DNA of 64,000 nucleotides from assembly GCA_043745485.1 (NCBI GenBank), contig JAYTSU010000021.1, forward strand, positions 1-64,000. The letters run 5' to 3'. Numbering within the stretch: the stretch's first letter is position 1; every line of letters starts with the position of its first letter. The position numbers and the translations under genes are program-made. Shown piece after piece: positions 33,695 through 43,431 of this stretch. The notes under the pieces were generated by a model. The model was not told the DNA's origin and made no database searches. It saw only the letters and a list, made by a program, of their open reading frames with translations. The stretch comes from RYN-417 sp043745485 (GTDB taxonomy: Bacteria; Patescibacteriota; Saccharimonadia; Saccharimonadales; JACDBH01).

Positions 33695-34951
33695 ATGAAC
33701 GATACCAATAATACTTTCGACCAGCCAAACGCTCACCTTATCAAAAGAGGCAAGGAGTCTTTTAAAACTGTGCCAAACCCAGCCGCCGATCTTATCCGTC
33801 AAAAACTCGATGCGCTCTATCAAACAGAGCCTGATGCAGTTGAAGAAGCGGTCGAAACGGCTGTGATTGCAGTTAAAAGATCTAAACATCAACAATTCAT
33901 GTACGAACTGTCCACATCAGGCAAACCGCTTGCTGTTGTTCAGACCGAGTGGCATAACTACTACACGCTGCTTAATGACACCGAAAAGCGCATTGTGTGG
34001 CAAGAATTCTATGCTGCTAATGAGCAGCAATCCTCTTACTTTAAAGCCCAGCCTGCCATGCATACTACAGCAACTGAGAATAAACCTCAGGTTTTACAAG
34101 CAGCTATGCAACCGGCTGTGGCCTCACTAGCGGAAACAACAAGAAACGCAGCCAAGACTCGAGCATCCGGAATGCGTTCGGTGGCAGAGCTTAAAAAACA
34201 AATTACTGGCAAAGTGCGCGTGCGGGGGAAACTCTCAAAAAAGCAGCATCTGCAATCACTCGGCTTTGGCCTGGCCATGGGAGCAGTGGTTGTCATAATC
34301 CTGTTGTTTGGGTTTTTTAACGAGCGTTTTATAGCACCATTCATAACTCCTAGTAGAAGTGTTAGCGCCACGCCACTGATCCTTGACCCCAACAATGCAG
34401 CAGTAGATGCTAGCCCCCAAGTTATTATTCCAAAGATTAATGTCCAGGCACCTGTTGTGTACGACGTACCTACAATTGCTGAGGCTGACGTCCAGTCTGG
34501 ATTAGAGCGTGGAATAGTTCACTATGTCACTACCAGCAACCCCGGTGAACAAGGAAATGCCGTATTTTTTGGTCATAGTAGTAGCAATATTCTCAACCGA
34601 GGTAGATACAAATATGCTTTTGTTCTCTTGAGCTACCTAAACATCAATGATACGTTTTATATGCAAAAAGGCGGCGTTCGGTATGTTTACAAGGTATTTG
34701 ATAAAAAAATCATACAGCCTACTGATGTTGGTATTTTGAACCCTATTGCAGGTCATTCATCGACTGCAACACTTATTACTTGTGACCCACCTGGCACAAA
34801 CGTGAATAGAATGGTTATAATTGGCGATCAAATCAGCCCAGATCCAGTCGGAAATGCTTCCAGCACAGCTCTTCAAACAGATGCAAAACCTAAGGCTTTA
34901 GCGGGTAACTCAGAGTCTTTGTGGCACCGAATAATTACATCTATTTTCTAA
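33695..34951 (+). CDS. Sortase-domain membrane protein
   Basis: A 418-aa protein with a long cytoplasmic N-terminal region (about 1-190, charged and partly helical), one membrane helix (LGFGLAMGAVVVIILLFGFF, about 191-212) and an extracytoplasmic sortase domain. All three active-site elements are visible: His in AVFFGHSS, Cys in TLITCDPPG and Arg in NVNRMVIIGD. The pattern is closest to class D/E-type sortases. Sortases join or anchor surface proteins at the membrane. The roughly 190-residue N-terminal extension is unusual. No obvious LPxTG protein is adjacent. Confidence 0.9.
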   Translation: MNDTNNTFDQPNAHLIKRGKESFKTVPNPAADLIRQKLDALYQTEPDAVEEAVETAVIAVKRSKHQQFMYELSTSGKPLAVVQTEWHNYYTLLNDTEKRIVWQEFYAANEQQSSYFKAQPAMHTTATENKPQVLQAAMQPAVASLAETTRNAAKTRASGMRSVAELKKQITGKVRVRGKLSKKQHLQSLGFGLAMGAVVVIILLFGFFNERFIAPFITPSRSVSATPLILDPNNAAVDASPQVIIPKINVQAPVVYDVPTIAEADVQSGLERGIVHYVTTSNPGEQGNAVFFGHSSSNILNRGRYKYAFVLLSYLNINDTFYMQKGGVRYVYKVFDKKIIQPTDVGILNPIAGHSSTATLITCDPPGTNVNRMVIIGDQISPDPVGNASSTALQTDAKPKALAGNSESLWHRIITSIF

Positions 34952-34956
34952 TAATC

Positions 34957-36435
34957 CTACTTTTTCTGTAAGCTTGTTAGCGTCAAAGAGAAGCGTCCCG
35001 TCACTGTCTTAGAAGGAGCAAGAGTAATGATATTCTTATCATCAGCACTAAAATATAGGCTGTCCTTAAGACTTGGTACCAGCGCTTGTTCGTTTGATCC
35101 TTCGAAGTCAACCATATAGCCTATACCCTTATCAACGAGCTTAAAGCGAAAGCTATCCAGCCACACCAGTTTTTCTGATGGCTCAATAAAATGGTTCAGT
35201 AGAAGCTTAAACTGCCTATCGCCTTCGATGTCATAGACAATAACATTATTGCCGGATTGGGCTGCTATAAGATGTGAATCTGGCGAAAAAGACACAAATT
35301 TTAAATTCGCAAGTCTCATTACTGAAGGAATTAATAAGGCTTTATTCTGTTGACCCTTAAGAGTTGGCAGCGGGTCCCGATATACAAATAACGCGTCATC
35401 AACATTGGTACCAACTACGTAATACGGTGTGCCGTCAAATTGGTCTACGTCTAACAAATATGTTGGTGCTTCGGCAACAGATTTTAGTAAGTATGATGCT
35501 TTGTCACTTTCACGAATTCGAACATCTACTTTATTAGTCTCGGCTCCAGTTTTTGTAGCATACAAGATTATGTCTGGCCCATATGTCTTAAAGCTAAGGA
35601 CGTTATTAATTAAAGCTCCGGAAACCGTACGGTTTTTTAGGTCACCTTGGCGCAGCACTCCACCTACGGCGTCATATATGTACAACTGATCACTTTTCTT
35701 GTCCCGAAGCGTCACGTCCGTAGGTGTGACCGTCAGCGTCGTATTTATATTGACGCTGCTCGCAACTGTATCCGTATCAAGCATTAAAAATTCGTTCGAA
35801 CTCTCAAAATCTCGACGGAGCAAGACATGTCGATTGTCCGCAGCCCAACGTAAAATGGAGATGCTAGCAGCTTTTGCAGGATCAGTAATTATAGCCGAGG
35901 GTATGGTCAGTACAATAGGATTAGCGGTGGGAGAGTTTAAGTCATAGAGGTCAAAAGTATAGGTTTGACCTGGTTGTTGCACCAATAACCAGCGCTTGTC
36001 TGGACTTTGCGAACTTAAACCGGGTGCAGCCGAATACAGCTGGCTTTCTGAGGTAATAACTGTTTTTGGAATCATTAAAGGATAGACAAGGCGTTCAATA
36101 CTTCCGCCCTCAAGCGTAAATGTCCGGTTCCAGTCTCTATAGCCATCATGAGTGATCTTAATGGTATATTGTTTACTTCCCGGAAGGACTAGTCGGCTCG
36201 CCGTTCTGCTGCCTTGTAGTACGCCGTTTACAAACATTGTGCTGTTGCCAGGCTGCGAATCGGCAAACACAGTACCGTTTTGAATAACGTCACCTGTCTT
36301 ATGGTCTACATCATAACCAAAGGCGCTAAATAGGAGGATGAGCGTACCCATAGCAATTGCTACTGCCATTAAGCCATAGCCAATAAACAGGCGTTTACGA
36401 TGAGACTTTTTTCGTTTTGGGTCTAGGAAATCCAT
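34957..36435 (-). CDS. PEGA-domain membrane protein with beta-propeller-like region
   Basis: A 492-aa protein with a basic cytoplasmic start (MDFLDPKRKKSHRKR), one membrane helix (about 16-38), then a PEGA domain (about 65-115: STMFVNGVLQG and KITHDGYRDWNRTF). The rest, about 140-490, is beta-rich with WD/PD40-like elements (SSQSPDKRWLLVQQPG, LKFVSFSPDSHLIAAQSGN), probably a seven-bladed propeller. It is predicted to stand on the outer face of the membrane. It is convergent with the sortase gene (5-nt gap), so a shared surface role is possible but unproven. Confidence 0.8.
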   Translation of the reverse strand: MDFLDPKRKKSHRKRLFIGYGLMAVAIAMGTLILLFSAFGYDVDHKTGDVIQNGTVFADSQPGNSTMFVNGVLQGSRTASRLVLPGSKQYTIKITHDGYRDWNRTFTLEGGSIERLVYPLMIPKTVITSESQLYSAAPGLSSQSPDKRWLLVQQPGQTYTFDLYDLNSPTANPIVLTIPSAIITDPAKAASISILRWAADNRHVLLRRDFESSNEFLMLDTDTVASSVNINTTLTVTPTDVTLRDKKSDQLYIYDAVGGVLRQGDLKNRTVSGALINNVLSFKTYGPDIILYATKTGAETNKVDVRIRESDKASYLLKSVAEAPTYLLDVDQFDGTPYYVVGTNVDDALFVYRDPLPTLKGQQNKALLIPSVMRLANLKFVSFSPDSHLIAAQSGNNVIVYDIEGDRQFKLLLNHFIEPSEKLVWLDSFRFKLVDKGIGYMVDFEGSNEQALVPSLKDSLYFSADDKNIITLAPSKTVTGRFSLTLTSLQKK

Positions 36436-36610
36436 AGGTGATCGTTTTTATTATACTGCTTCTTGCATAGTTATAGCAGTTTCAGACGTTTCTTACTAAT
36501 AATTATAAGAATGCGTGCTTGCATAACAGGCATAAGCACAGTAAGATTAGTTCTAATAGCTCCAGCAATATTCCGTATCAAACAGCTTAAATGGAACAAA
36601 AAGTCAAACC

Positions 36611-37672
36611 GTGGGTAAACAGATACACCAATCAGTCATAGAGCTCAACGGACAACGCTTTAATGCTCGTACTGGCACGATGATTAATGGCGTCAGCATG
36701 CCGGCAACACCCATAGTAAGACCAACAATGACTGATGTAGCAGATCGACCAAGAAATCCGAGAGCTACTACCGCCAGTAAACAAATACACAAAGCTACTC
36801 AGCCAGGCAAAACACTGATGCGTCACGCCGTTAAGAGACCTTCGACCATTACCGACCACCGAACAATTGCCATGGATGTAGTGCCGCAAAAACCTGGTCA
36901 AGTTACTTTAGAAAAGTTTCACTCCGTAAACCCTGAACGAGGTCACCGAGCTGAATCAGTTCGACAAAACACACGGGTCAGCCGTTTTGGCGGTGAACTT
37001 CGCGGAGCCGTAACGCTACCTTCAAAACAACCTATGATAACGACGCAGTTATCCATGCCCGTGCAGCACCTTACCACACCTCTTTCCCAGCATCGAACCG
37101 GCTCAGCTACAGCTGCAAAAATCCTTGAGAAAGGGCTCCGTAGCGCAACCTCTCACGAAGCCGTCATGCCTAAAAAAGCTAAATTACATCACCGCTTTGG
37201 TAAAAAACTTGGTTTGAGCGCACGCTCAGCAACACTTGTCACGAGCAGTATGGCCGTTTTAGTCATCGGTGGAATCTTTGCTTACCAAAACATCCCGAAT
37301 ATTGCCGTGCATTATGCCAGCACCAAAGCAGGAATAAGTGCAAGTCTTCCAACCTATCAACCATCTGGCTTTACTGTTAATAATCATGTCACCTACAGTC
37401 CGGGTGAAATAAGTGTTGCCTACAAGGCTAATGCTGATAACCGTGCTTATGTCGTAACTCAAAAGACAACCAACTGGAATAGCGACGCTTTAAAAGAGCA
37501 TTTAATGGGCATAAGTGGTTCGATACCACAAATCTACCCAGACAGCGGACGCACTATCTACCTACATGATAGTCATGAAGCAGACTGGGTTAACAACGGC
37601 GTCTGGTACAGCATTACCGGTAACTCAGACCTCAACACCGATCAACTCATCAAAATCGCTACATCTTTATAA
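36611..37672 (+). CDS. Membrane protein with disordered basic N-terminus and DUF4367-like C-terminus
   Basis: A 353-aa protein starting with GTG. Residues 1-205 are low-complexity, basic and Pro/Thr/Arg-rich (for example RPRNPRATTASKQIHKATQP) and should be cytoplasmic. A membrane helix follows (about 208-230), then an external domain (about 235-353: YQPSGFTVNNHVTYSPGEIS, WVNNGVWYSITGN) that resembles DUF4367/outer-surface sensor domains such as those on anti-sigma factors. The role is unknown. The 175-nt divergent intergenic region before it (36436-36610) shows no further gene. Confidence 0.7.
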   Translation: MGKQIHQSVIELNGQRFNARTGTMINGVSMPATPIVRPTMTDVADRPRNPRATTASKQIHKATQPGKTLMRHAVKRPSTITDHRTIAMDVVPQKPGQVTLEKFHSVNPERGHRAESVRQNTRVSRFGGELRGAVTLPSKQPMITTQLSMPVQHLTTPLSQHRTGSATAAKILEKGLRSATSHEAVMPKKAKLHHRFGKKLGLSARSATLVTSSMAVLVIGGIFAYQNIPNIAVHYASTKAGISASLPTYQPSGFTVNNHVTYSPGEISVAYKANADNRAYVVTQKTTNWNSDALKEHLMGISGSIPQIYPDSGRTIYLHDSHEADWVNNGVWYSITGNSDLNTDQLIKIATSL

Positions 37673-37891
37673 AACAGTGAGAAGTGGGCGAAAGTTTATA
37701 AAAACTCAAACAAAGAAGTTTTTATAATTGGTACTATCCGTGACATAACTGACCAGAAGCAAAAAGAAAAAGTACTCGAGGAAAGTAACACATTATTAGC
37801 TAAAATGAATGAAATGATGGTCAACCGCGAATTACGCATGTCAAAACTCAAGAAAGAAATCGCAGATCTTAAGAAGACAGTTCAACCCTAA
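37673..37891 (+). pseudogene. Remnant of a PAS-type sensor protein
   Basis: Directly after the preceding stop, the same frame encodes EKWAKVYKNSNKEVFIIGTI and RDITDQKQKEKVLEESNTLL, ending in KKEIADLKKTVQP and a TAA. This is the end of a PAS/PAC domain (GTIRDITDQK) followed by a coiled coil, as in sensor kinases. There is no start codon, first half or kinase domain, so it is a fragment. It does not appear to be part of the neighbouring gene. Confidence 0.6.
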
Positions 37892-37905
37892 TTACTGAAC
37901 TGAGG

Positions 37906-39573
37906 CTACTGTAATCTATGTTTAATGCGCGCAACACCCATGACTTGCATTATGGTCCAAAGATCAGGCGTACGGTTTTTACCAGTTAATTTAACGCGAA
38001 TAATCCGTGCAAAGTCCGCCACATTACCCTTATATTGTTCTGGCGAGTCTTTAAATGCTTTATTGTCAGTAGCGAAGCCGGATTTTTCAGCAGCGGATTT
38101 TAGCTTGTTAAACCATGTCTGTTGATCATCGGACGCATCATAGCTATTTAGAAATTCTGCGCAGGCCAAAGCAATCAAATCGGCAGAGAAGTCTTTTAGT
38201 TCGCTCGGGATACGAGTTGCAAACTGTGGTCCAAATAATTCATCGAAGAAATAACCATATTGTTCGGGTGCATCCGACCACTTCGCAAGGTCTTTTCGTG
38301 GCTTGTCACCGTTGCGCTCCACCTCAAAAACGTGCATCGCATAGGCGCGATCTTTATCTGCAGCTTCAACTAAATATGTGGCTTCGTTTTTAGCCCAGGT
38401 CATAAGCTCTTGTTCAAAGTCATGCTGTGACATTGCGCCGATAATATCCTTGCTGATATCGTCTAATTTTTGAAGATCCAATAATGCGCCGCGCGCCTTG
38501 GCCCACTTTTCAAAACTAAAAGGGAAGTCCCTCAAAGGCTTGCTTGGATGTTCAAGGCGCCAATCTTCAAAATTACTATTACCAAGTCGTACAAGATATT
38601 CAAGCACAGCTTGCACAGGGTAACCTGCTGTTATAAAAAAGGTCACATTTGCTTCAGGGTCCTTACGCTTGCTGAGCTTACGCTTAGCACCGTTGTCTAT
38701 AATACTAATAGGTGCAAACTGCGCGTAGGTAAACGGTGCTATGCCAAGTGCTTCTGCCAGCTCAATATGGAGTGGCGTGCTTGGAAGCCATTCATCGCCT
38801 CTTAGAACAATCGTGGTTTTCATCAGATGGTCGTCAACAACATGGGCCAGGTGATAGGTTGGCAAACGCCATTCGTCACTCTTTATAAGTGGCACGTCGA
38901 GGTCATTTTCGGGCAGCTCCAAATCTCCTTTTAACACATCATGTATCTTGACACGCTTCTCATGACTACCAAGCGACTTAAAACGAAGCACAAATGGTTT
39001 ACTAGCATCTAAGGCAGCAATAATCTTAGTCTCTGGACGGTCGCGCCACAACGCCCATGTGCCGTAATAGCCAGGGCGCACTTTAGCTACCTGCTGTGCT
39101 TTATAATTTTGATCAAGCTCTTCGCTAGTTGCAAAACACGGATATGCCCGCCCGCGATTCAATAAATCTATTGCATACCCAAGATACATTGCTCCTCGTT
39201 CGCTTTGTAAATATGGCCCATATTGTCCATAATTTTTGCTTTCAGCCGTAACTCCCTCATCTGCTTTTAGGTCAAACGTTTCCAATGCAGACACAATCGT
39301 TTTAACACCGTCTACTATCTCTCTTTTCTTGTCAGTATCTTCAATTCTTAGCATATTAACACCGCCAGACTGCGTAGCAACCAGCTTGTTGATAAGAGAC
39401 ATATAAATAGTTCCAATATGCACAAAGCCTGTAGGACTTGGGGCCGAGCGCGTCACAATGGCTCCATCAGGCAATGTACGAGCGGGATACTTGGCTTCAC
39501 TGTTTGCGCGCAGTGTAAAACCTTCTGGCGCTAATAACGTGGTTAACCGCTCAATGAGTTTTTTTGTATACAT
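37906..39573 (-). CDS. gltX: Glutamyl-tRNA synthetase
   Basis: A 555-aa class I synthetase. The HIGH-type motif is in RSAPSPTGFVHIGTIYMS, the KMSKS-type loop is in GAKRKLSKRKDPEANV, and LRIEDTDKKRE and HVVDDHLMKTTIVLRGDEWLPSTP are also typical. It charges tRNA-Glu. Whether it also charges tRNA-Gln depends on GatCAB, which is not in the window. At 555 aa it is about 60-80 longer than most bacterial GltX, with the extra length in the C-terminal anticodon-binding part. Confidence 0.95.
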   Translation of the reverse strand: MYTKKLIERLTTLLAPEGFTLRANSEAKYPARTLPDGAIVTRSAPSPTGFVHIGTIYMSLINKLVATQSGGVNMLRIEDTDKKREIVDGVKTIVSALETFDLKADEGVTAESKNYGQYGPYLQSERGAMYLGYAIDLLNRGRAYPCFATSEELDQNYKAQQVAKVRPGYYGTWALWRDRPETKIIAALDASKPFVLRFKSLGSHEKRVKIHDVLKGDLELPENDLDVPLIKSDEWRLPTYHLAHVVDDHLMKTTIVLRGDEWLPSTPLHIELAEALGIAPFTYAQFAPISIIDNGAKRKLSKRKDPEANVTFFITAGYPVQAVLEYLVRLGNSNFEDWRLEHPSKPLRDFPFSFEKWAKARGALLDLQKLDDISKDIIGAMSQHDFEQELMTWAKNEATYLVEAADKDRAYAMHVFEVERNGDKPRKDLAKWSDAPEQYGYFFDELFGPQFATRIPSELKDFSADLIALACAEFLNSYDASDDQQTWFNKLKSAAEKSGFATDNKAFKDSPEQYKGNVADFARIIRVKLTGKNRTPDLWTIMQVMGVARIKHRLQ

Positions 39574-39747
39574 ATAAAGAGATTGTATCAGAGGTTATGA
39601 GCATTCAACAAAGTGATCCGGCTGTAGCGATACCTTTGCCTAAACGAAAGTAACTGCATGTAAGCCAGTAGATATATTTTAGGTTGATCTTGCAAACTCC
39701 GCAGAACCTGTTCCGTGGAGTAACGCTTATGGTACAATTTATAGCAA

Positions 39748-41046
39748 ATGGATGATATTCGTAAGCCGCGTCGGCCAAAGTTACAGTTGGACTCAAATAA
39801 GGATGTTTCGGCCACTCCTGACACAGTACAGCTAGCAGCTTCTTCACGGGAGACTGCCTTTAAAACGCCAAGGCAAGTTGCCGATGAGGACATCCGTGCC
39901 GCAGCTGTAACAACAGACGATGCTGTACAGCCAAACACTGTACCTGATACTACTCAAGCACCCCTAAAAAAGCATATCTTTAACTACAGACCACATATGC
40001 CTCATGGCAAAAAGCAATGGATTATAGCCGTCGTTGTTGCCATTCTAGTGCTCGGAGGAGCGGGTGCAAGCGCCTACTGGTTTGTGATTAGAAAGCCGGT
40101 GAAACCTACGCCCGTAGCGGTTAAGGTAGTCAAAAAAGTCGTAGTACCAAAACCAACAACAGAAGCGTCCAAGCTCAGTGGACTGCAAGTCCCAATCGGC
40201 ACAAGTCTTGGGCCGGTGACGGCAGTACAGATAGAAAACAGTCCAGATGCCCGCCCACAGTCGGGCCTTAAAGATGCGAGTGTCATTTTTGAAGCTATAG
40301 CAGAAGGAGGCATAACTCGCTTTAACGCAATATTTCAGGACACTGCACCCGACTATATAGGCCCAATCCGCTCACTGCGACCGTACTATATTGATTGGTT
40401 TTGGCCTTTTGATGCTTCAATTGCACACGTTGGCGGTGCTCCACAGGCTTTGGCAGACGTTAAGAGCCTAGGCATTAAGGACCTTGACCAATTCTATAAT
40501 GGCGGTAGTTATGATCGTATTACCAGTCGTTATGCACCACATAACGTCTACACTTCTGTTGCACGGCTTAATGATCTCGAAAAGGCAAAGGGTTATACAA
40601 GCGCTAAATACACTGGTTTCTTACGTAAGAAGGAGGCAAAAGCCGTCACGCCTACTGCAAAAGGCATCGACCTGGCTATTTCCTCATACTATTACAACGT
40701 CCACTATGATTACGATGCCGTCAATAATGCTTACCTTAGGAGTGAGGGCGGAGCAGCGCACTTAGACTTCAAAACAGAGGCTCAACTAGAACCAAAAGTT
40801 GTCGTTGCAATTGTTATGTCCCGAGGCACCGCAACTGACGGTGAACATACGGATTACGTCACAACAGGCAGCGGTCACATGTATGTTTTCCAGGACGGCA
40901 CAGTCCAAGAAGGCAACTGGAGCAAAGCAGGCCGCCAAGACCAATGGACGTTTACGGCAGACGACGGCAAGCCAATTGCATTTAACCCCGGCCAAACGTG
41001 GTTTAGTATGGTAGATAATACGGGAGCCGTGACCTACGCACCGTAA
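39748..41046 (+). CDS. DUF3048/YerB-type membrane-anchored protein
   Basis: A 432-aa protein: disordered cytoplasmic N-terminus (1-90), membrane helix (about 92-112), then a DUF3048 domain. The family signature is clear: TAVQIENSPDARPQSGLKDA, then VIFEAIAEGGITRFNAIF, YIGPIRSLRPYYIDW, and in the second half DYVTTGSGHMYVFQDGTVQE and FNPGQTWFSMVD. YerB proteins are surface lipoproteins of unknown function in Firmicutes. It ends 2 nt before the histidine kinase gene, so the two are likely co-transcribed. Confidence 0.88.
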   Translation: MDDIRKPRRPKLQLDSNKDVSATPDTVQLAASSRETAFKTPRQVADEDIRAAAVTTDDAVQPNTVPDTTQAPLKKHIFNYRPHMPHGKKQWIIAVVVAILVLGGAGASAYWFVIRKPVKPTPVAVKVVKKVVVPKPTTEASKLSGLQVPIGTSLGPVTAVQIENSPDARPQSGLKDASVIFEAIAEGGITRFNAIFQDTAPDYIGPIRSLRPYYIDWFWPFDASIAHVGGAPQALADVKSLGIKDLDQFYNGGSYDRITSRYAPHNVYTSVARLNDLEKAKGYTSAKYTGFLRKKEAKAVTPTAKGIDLAISSYYYNVHYDYDAVNNAYLRSEGGAAHLDFKTEAQLEPKVVVAIVMSRGTATDGEHTDYVTTGSGHMYVFQDGTVQEGNWSKAGRQDQWTFTADDGKPIAFNPGQTWFSMVDNTGAVTYAP

Positions 41047-41048
41047 CT

Positions 41049-42602
41049 ATGGACACTTTCAAAAAATACACGAATGATCTAAACGTATACGGCTTCATTT
41101 GGACAATGTTTAGCTGCTTACTGACACTGGCTACTTACATGCTCTTGCACCGAATTTTAAAACTCAACGACGTAATTTCATTTATTGGGTCTGGTCTTAT
41201 TGCAATATTTCTATCATTGGGCATTTCTAAACTTATTGTTATGGCAGCAACTGAACCATTTAAGGCTGTATGGCAAGCTGTGTGGGTAATGAGTGAAAGT
41301 GCCAATAATGTCGAGACGCCGCAGCCAGACAAGCTCACACATGGCCGGGAGCTAGCGACAGCTATGATCAAGCAGATTTACTGGCTTGGTGATAAGCCTT
41401 CTGCAACTTCAACCACAGCTTCCCAGACTACACAAACCCCGGCAGCCACTTCATTGTTACAGCCCGACCTGCTAGAGCTCATGCCTCTCCCTGTTATAGG
41501 ACTTGATGCAAACGACAAAGTTGCACTTATTAACCAATTAGCCACTCAATATATTAGCCGAACACGTGAAGAAATCATCGGCACGTCCATTAACGATGTC
41601 TTACCACTTTCTTTCCAAACAAATGACACACTCGAAAGCTGGCTCACCTCTGCCAAATCCAGCACCGTAACTGATTCATCATCTTGGAACAGAGTACGGA
41701 TGCAGTTAATGGAAGATAAGGGTCTAAAGCAATTTGATCTTATTGCTCACTATACTAAGAATAATCCTTCAGGCCTCGACACACTCCTGGCTTTATTTGA
41801 TCATACAGAACGTTATGGCAGCGAAGATAACAGCACTAGTTATGTTGCTCTTGCGGTCCACGAACTACGTACGCCACTCACGGTTCTCCGTGGCTATATT
41901 GAAGTATTTGAGGATGAACTCGACGACCAACTGACTCCAGAGCTGCGCGATTTTATGCATAAGATGAGTGCTTCGGCACAAACATTAACAGCTTTTGTGA
42001 GCAACATCCTAAACGTTGCTCGGGTTGACGAAAATGAATTGACCCTTAGCCTTCATGAAGCAAACTGGAATGAGCTACTGCCAGAGATTATCAAAGATAT
42101 TGAGCTTCGTGCACGGGTCCGCGGCAAGACATTAGAGCTCGACATGCAGCAAGAGCTCCCGACCGTTGCTGTCGATAAAGTGAGCGTGTATGAAGTCGTC
42201 AGCAATCTGGTTGATAACGCTATTAAATATAGCGGCGAAAGTACAAAGATTATTCTGCATTCTCAGATAGGTAAAGATGGGAACATCGAAACGATCGTTC
42301 AGGATTTTGGTGTTGGTATGCCCCCAAGCACCATCAAGTTTTTGTTTACAAAGTTCTATCGTAATCACCGTAATAAAGGTAGTGTCAGTGGTAGTGGACT
42401 GGGTCTTTATCTGGTGAAAGCAATAGTAACTGCGCATGGTGGTAATGTGTGGGTCAACAGCAAGGAAGATGAAGGCAGTAGCTTTGGGTTCTCTTTGGTG
42501 CCGTATGCAAGTATTGCTGCTGAGCTTAAAGATTCCGCAAATCCAACTATAGAACGTCAGGCTCACGGTTGGATAAAAAATCACTCAATGTATAGGAGAT
42601 AA
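41049..42602 (+). CDS. Membrane sensor histidine kinase with PAS domain
   Basis: A 517-aa kinase with two N-terminal membrane helices (about 14-34 and 41-63), a PAS domain (about 140-245, LLELMPLPVIGLDANDKVAL), a HisKA domain with the phosphorylated His in LAVHELRTPLTVLRGY (about 275), and a HATPase domain with NLVDNAIKYSG, DFGVGMP and GSGLGLYLVKAI. There is almost no extracytoplasmic loop, so the signal is probably sensed in the membrane or cytoplasm. Its partner, a receiver-only protein, starts 1 nt after its stop. Confidence 0.93.
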   Translation: MDTFKKYTNDLNVYGFIWTMFSCLLTLATYMLLHRILKLNDVISFIGSGLIAIFLSLGISKLIVMAATEPFKAVWQAVWVMSESANNVETPQPDKLTHGRELATAMIKQIYWLGDKPSATSTTASQTTQTPAATSLLQPDLLELMPLPVIGLDANDKVALINQLATQYISRTREEIIGTSINDVLPLSFQTNDTLESWLTSAKSSTVTDSSSWNRVRMQLMEDKGLKQFDLIAHYTKNNPSGLDTLLALFDHTERYGSEDNSTSYVALAVHELRTPLTVLRGYIEVFEDELDDQLTPELRDFMHKMSASAQTLTAFVSNILNVARVDENELTLSLHEANWNELLPEIIKDIELRARVRGKTLELDMQQELPTVAVDKVSVYEVVSNLVDNAIKYSGESTKIILHSQIGKDGNIETIVQDFGVGMPPSTIKFLFTKFYRNHRNKGSVSGSGLGLYLVKAIVTAHGGNVWVNSKEDEGSSFGFSLVPYASIAAELKDSANPTIERQAHGWIKNHSMYRR

Positions 42603-42603
42603 C

Positions 42604-43014
42604 ATGGACAACGACCAACACGTAACAACTCAAGTAACCCCAAATGGCCTAAAAGTTCTGTGTGTGGAGGATGAGTATTTTATTAGTGAGTTGTATGACA
42701 GAGCACTCCGCAAGGCAGGCTACAACGTGACAAATGCTTTAAATGGCAATGACGGCCTTGCACTGGCTAAGACAGACCAGTACGATATTATCTTGCTTGA
42801 TCTCATGGTGCCGGGTATGACTGGTATTGAAATCCTCAAGATTCTTAGTGATCCACTCCAAACAAAAGAGCTGCACTCAAAAATTATCATTACCACCAAT
42901 CTCGTACAAGACGATGAAGCCCGTAAGGCAATTGAAAGCCATGCTGATGGCTACATTATTAAAGCCGATATCACTCCTAAAGAACTTGTGGCTTTCCTAG
43001 AAAAACTTCGTTAA
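42604..43014 (+). CDS. Stand-alone receiver-domain response regulator
   Basis: A 136-aa protein with only a REC domain: acidic cluster LCVEDEYF, phospho-Asp in IILLDLMVPGMTG, Thr in IIITTNLV and Lys in YIIKADITP. No DNA-binding output domain is present, so it must act by protein contact or phosphotransfer. SD-like AGGAGA precedes the ATG. Co-transcribed with the kinase upstream. Confidence 0.93.
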   Translation: MDNDQHVTTQVTPNGLKVLCVEDEYFISELYDRALRKAGYNVTNALNGNDGLALAKTDQYDIILLDLMVPGMTGIEILKILSDPLQTKELHSKIIITTNLVQDDEARKAIESHADGYIIKADITPKELVAFLEKLR

Positions 43015-43101
43015 GCCATCATATCGTAGCCAATAAAAGGGTAATGTGGTAAAATTACCTCTGTTATTCACGACTTTCTAGTCTGTAACTGTTCCGCCTA
43101 A

Positions 43102-43188
43102 GGTCCCGTCGTCTATCGGCTTGGACACCAGCCACTTGTGGCTTGCCACAAAAAAGTAATTAATGCATCCTGGTTCCAGGATGAGAAC
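43102..43188 (+). pseudogene. Rearranged partial copy of tRNA-Glu
   Basis: Bases 43102-43131 copy the first 30 nt of the tRNA-Glu at 43231 with two differences (GGTCCCGTCGTCTATCGG is identical). The anticodon and T arms are missing; instead there are a GCCACTTGTGGC hairpin, then a perfect inverted repeat CATCCTGG-TT-CCAGGATG (43166-43183). Bases 43176-43188 (CCAGGATGAGAAC) are the exact reverse complement of the tRNA-Glu anticodon arm (43261-43273). GGTAAAATTACC upstream of this copy resembles GGTATAGTTACC upstream of the intact gene. It cannot fold as a tRNA. Confidence 0.75.
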
Positions 43189-43230
43189 AAAACGAATAAT
43201 GCCCATTTGGTATAGTTACCGCGCCACTAA

Positions 43231-43305
43231 GGTCCCGTCGTCTATCGGTTAGGACACCAGGTTCTCATCCTGGTAAGAGGAGTTCGACTCTCCTCGGGAT
43301 CACCA
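43231..43305 (+). tRNA. tRNA-Glu (anticodon CUC)
   Basis: A 75-nt cloverleaf with encoded CCA. The acceptor strands are GGTCCCG and CGGGATC, the D arm is GTCTATCGGTTAGGAC, the anticodon arm is CCAGG-TTCTCAT-CCTGG with anticodon CTC, and the T arm is GAGGAGTTCGACTCTCC. A TATAGT box lies 14 nt upstream within GGTATAGTTACC. The CTC isoacceptor implies a separate UUC tRNA elsewhere. Confidence 0.93.
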
Positions 43306-43431
43306 TAAAATGGTAGTTTTAAAAAATAATCTCACTTTAATTGTTCAAGAAGATAACCAACAAAGTTAAACTGTATAGTAATTGCATTATGTGATAGATA
43401 AAGTTCGTTATCTTGTATAATTAGCTATGAA

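Noticed and set aside
33518..33895. Minus-strand ORF of 125 codons
   Set aside because: It runs through tRNA-Leu and the antisense of the sortase gene.
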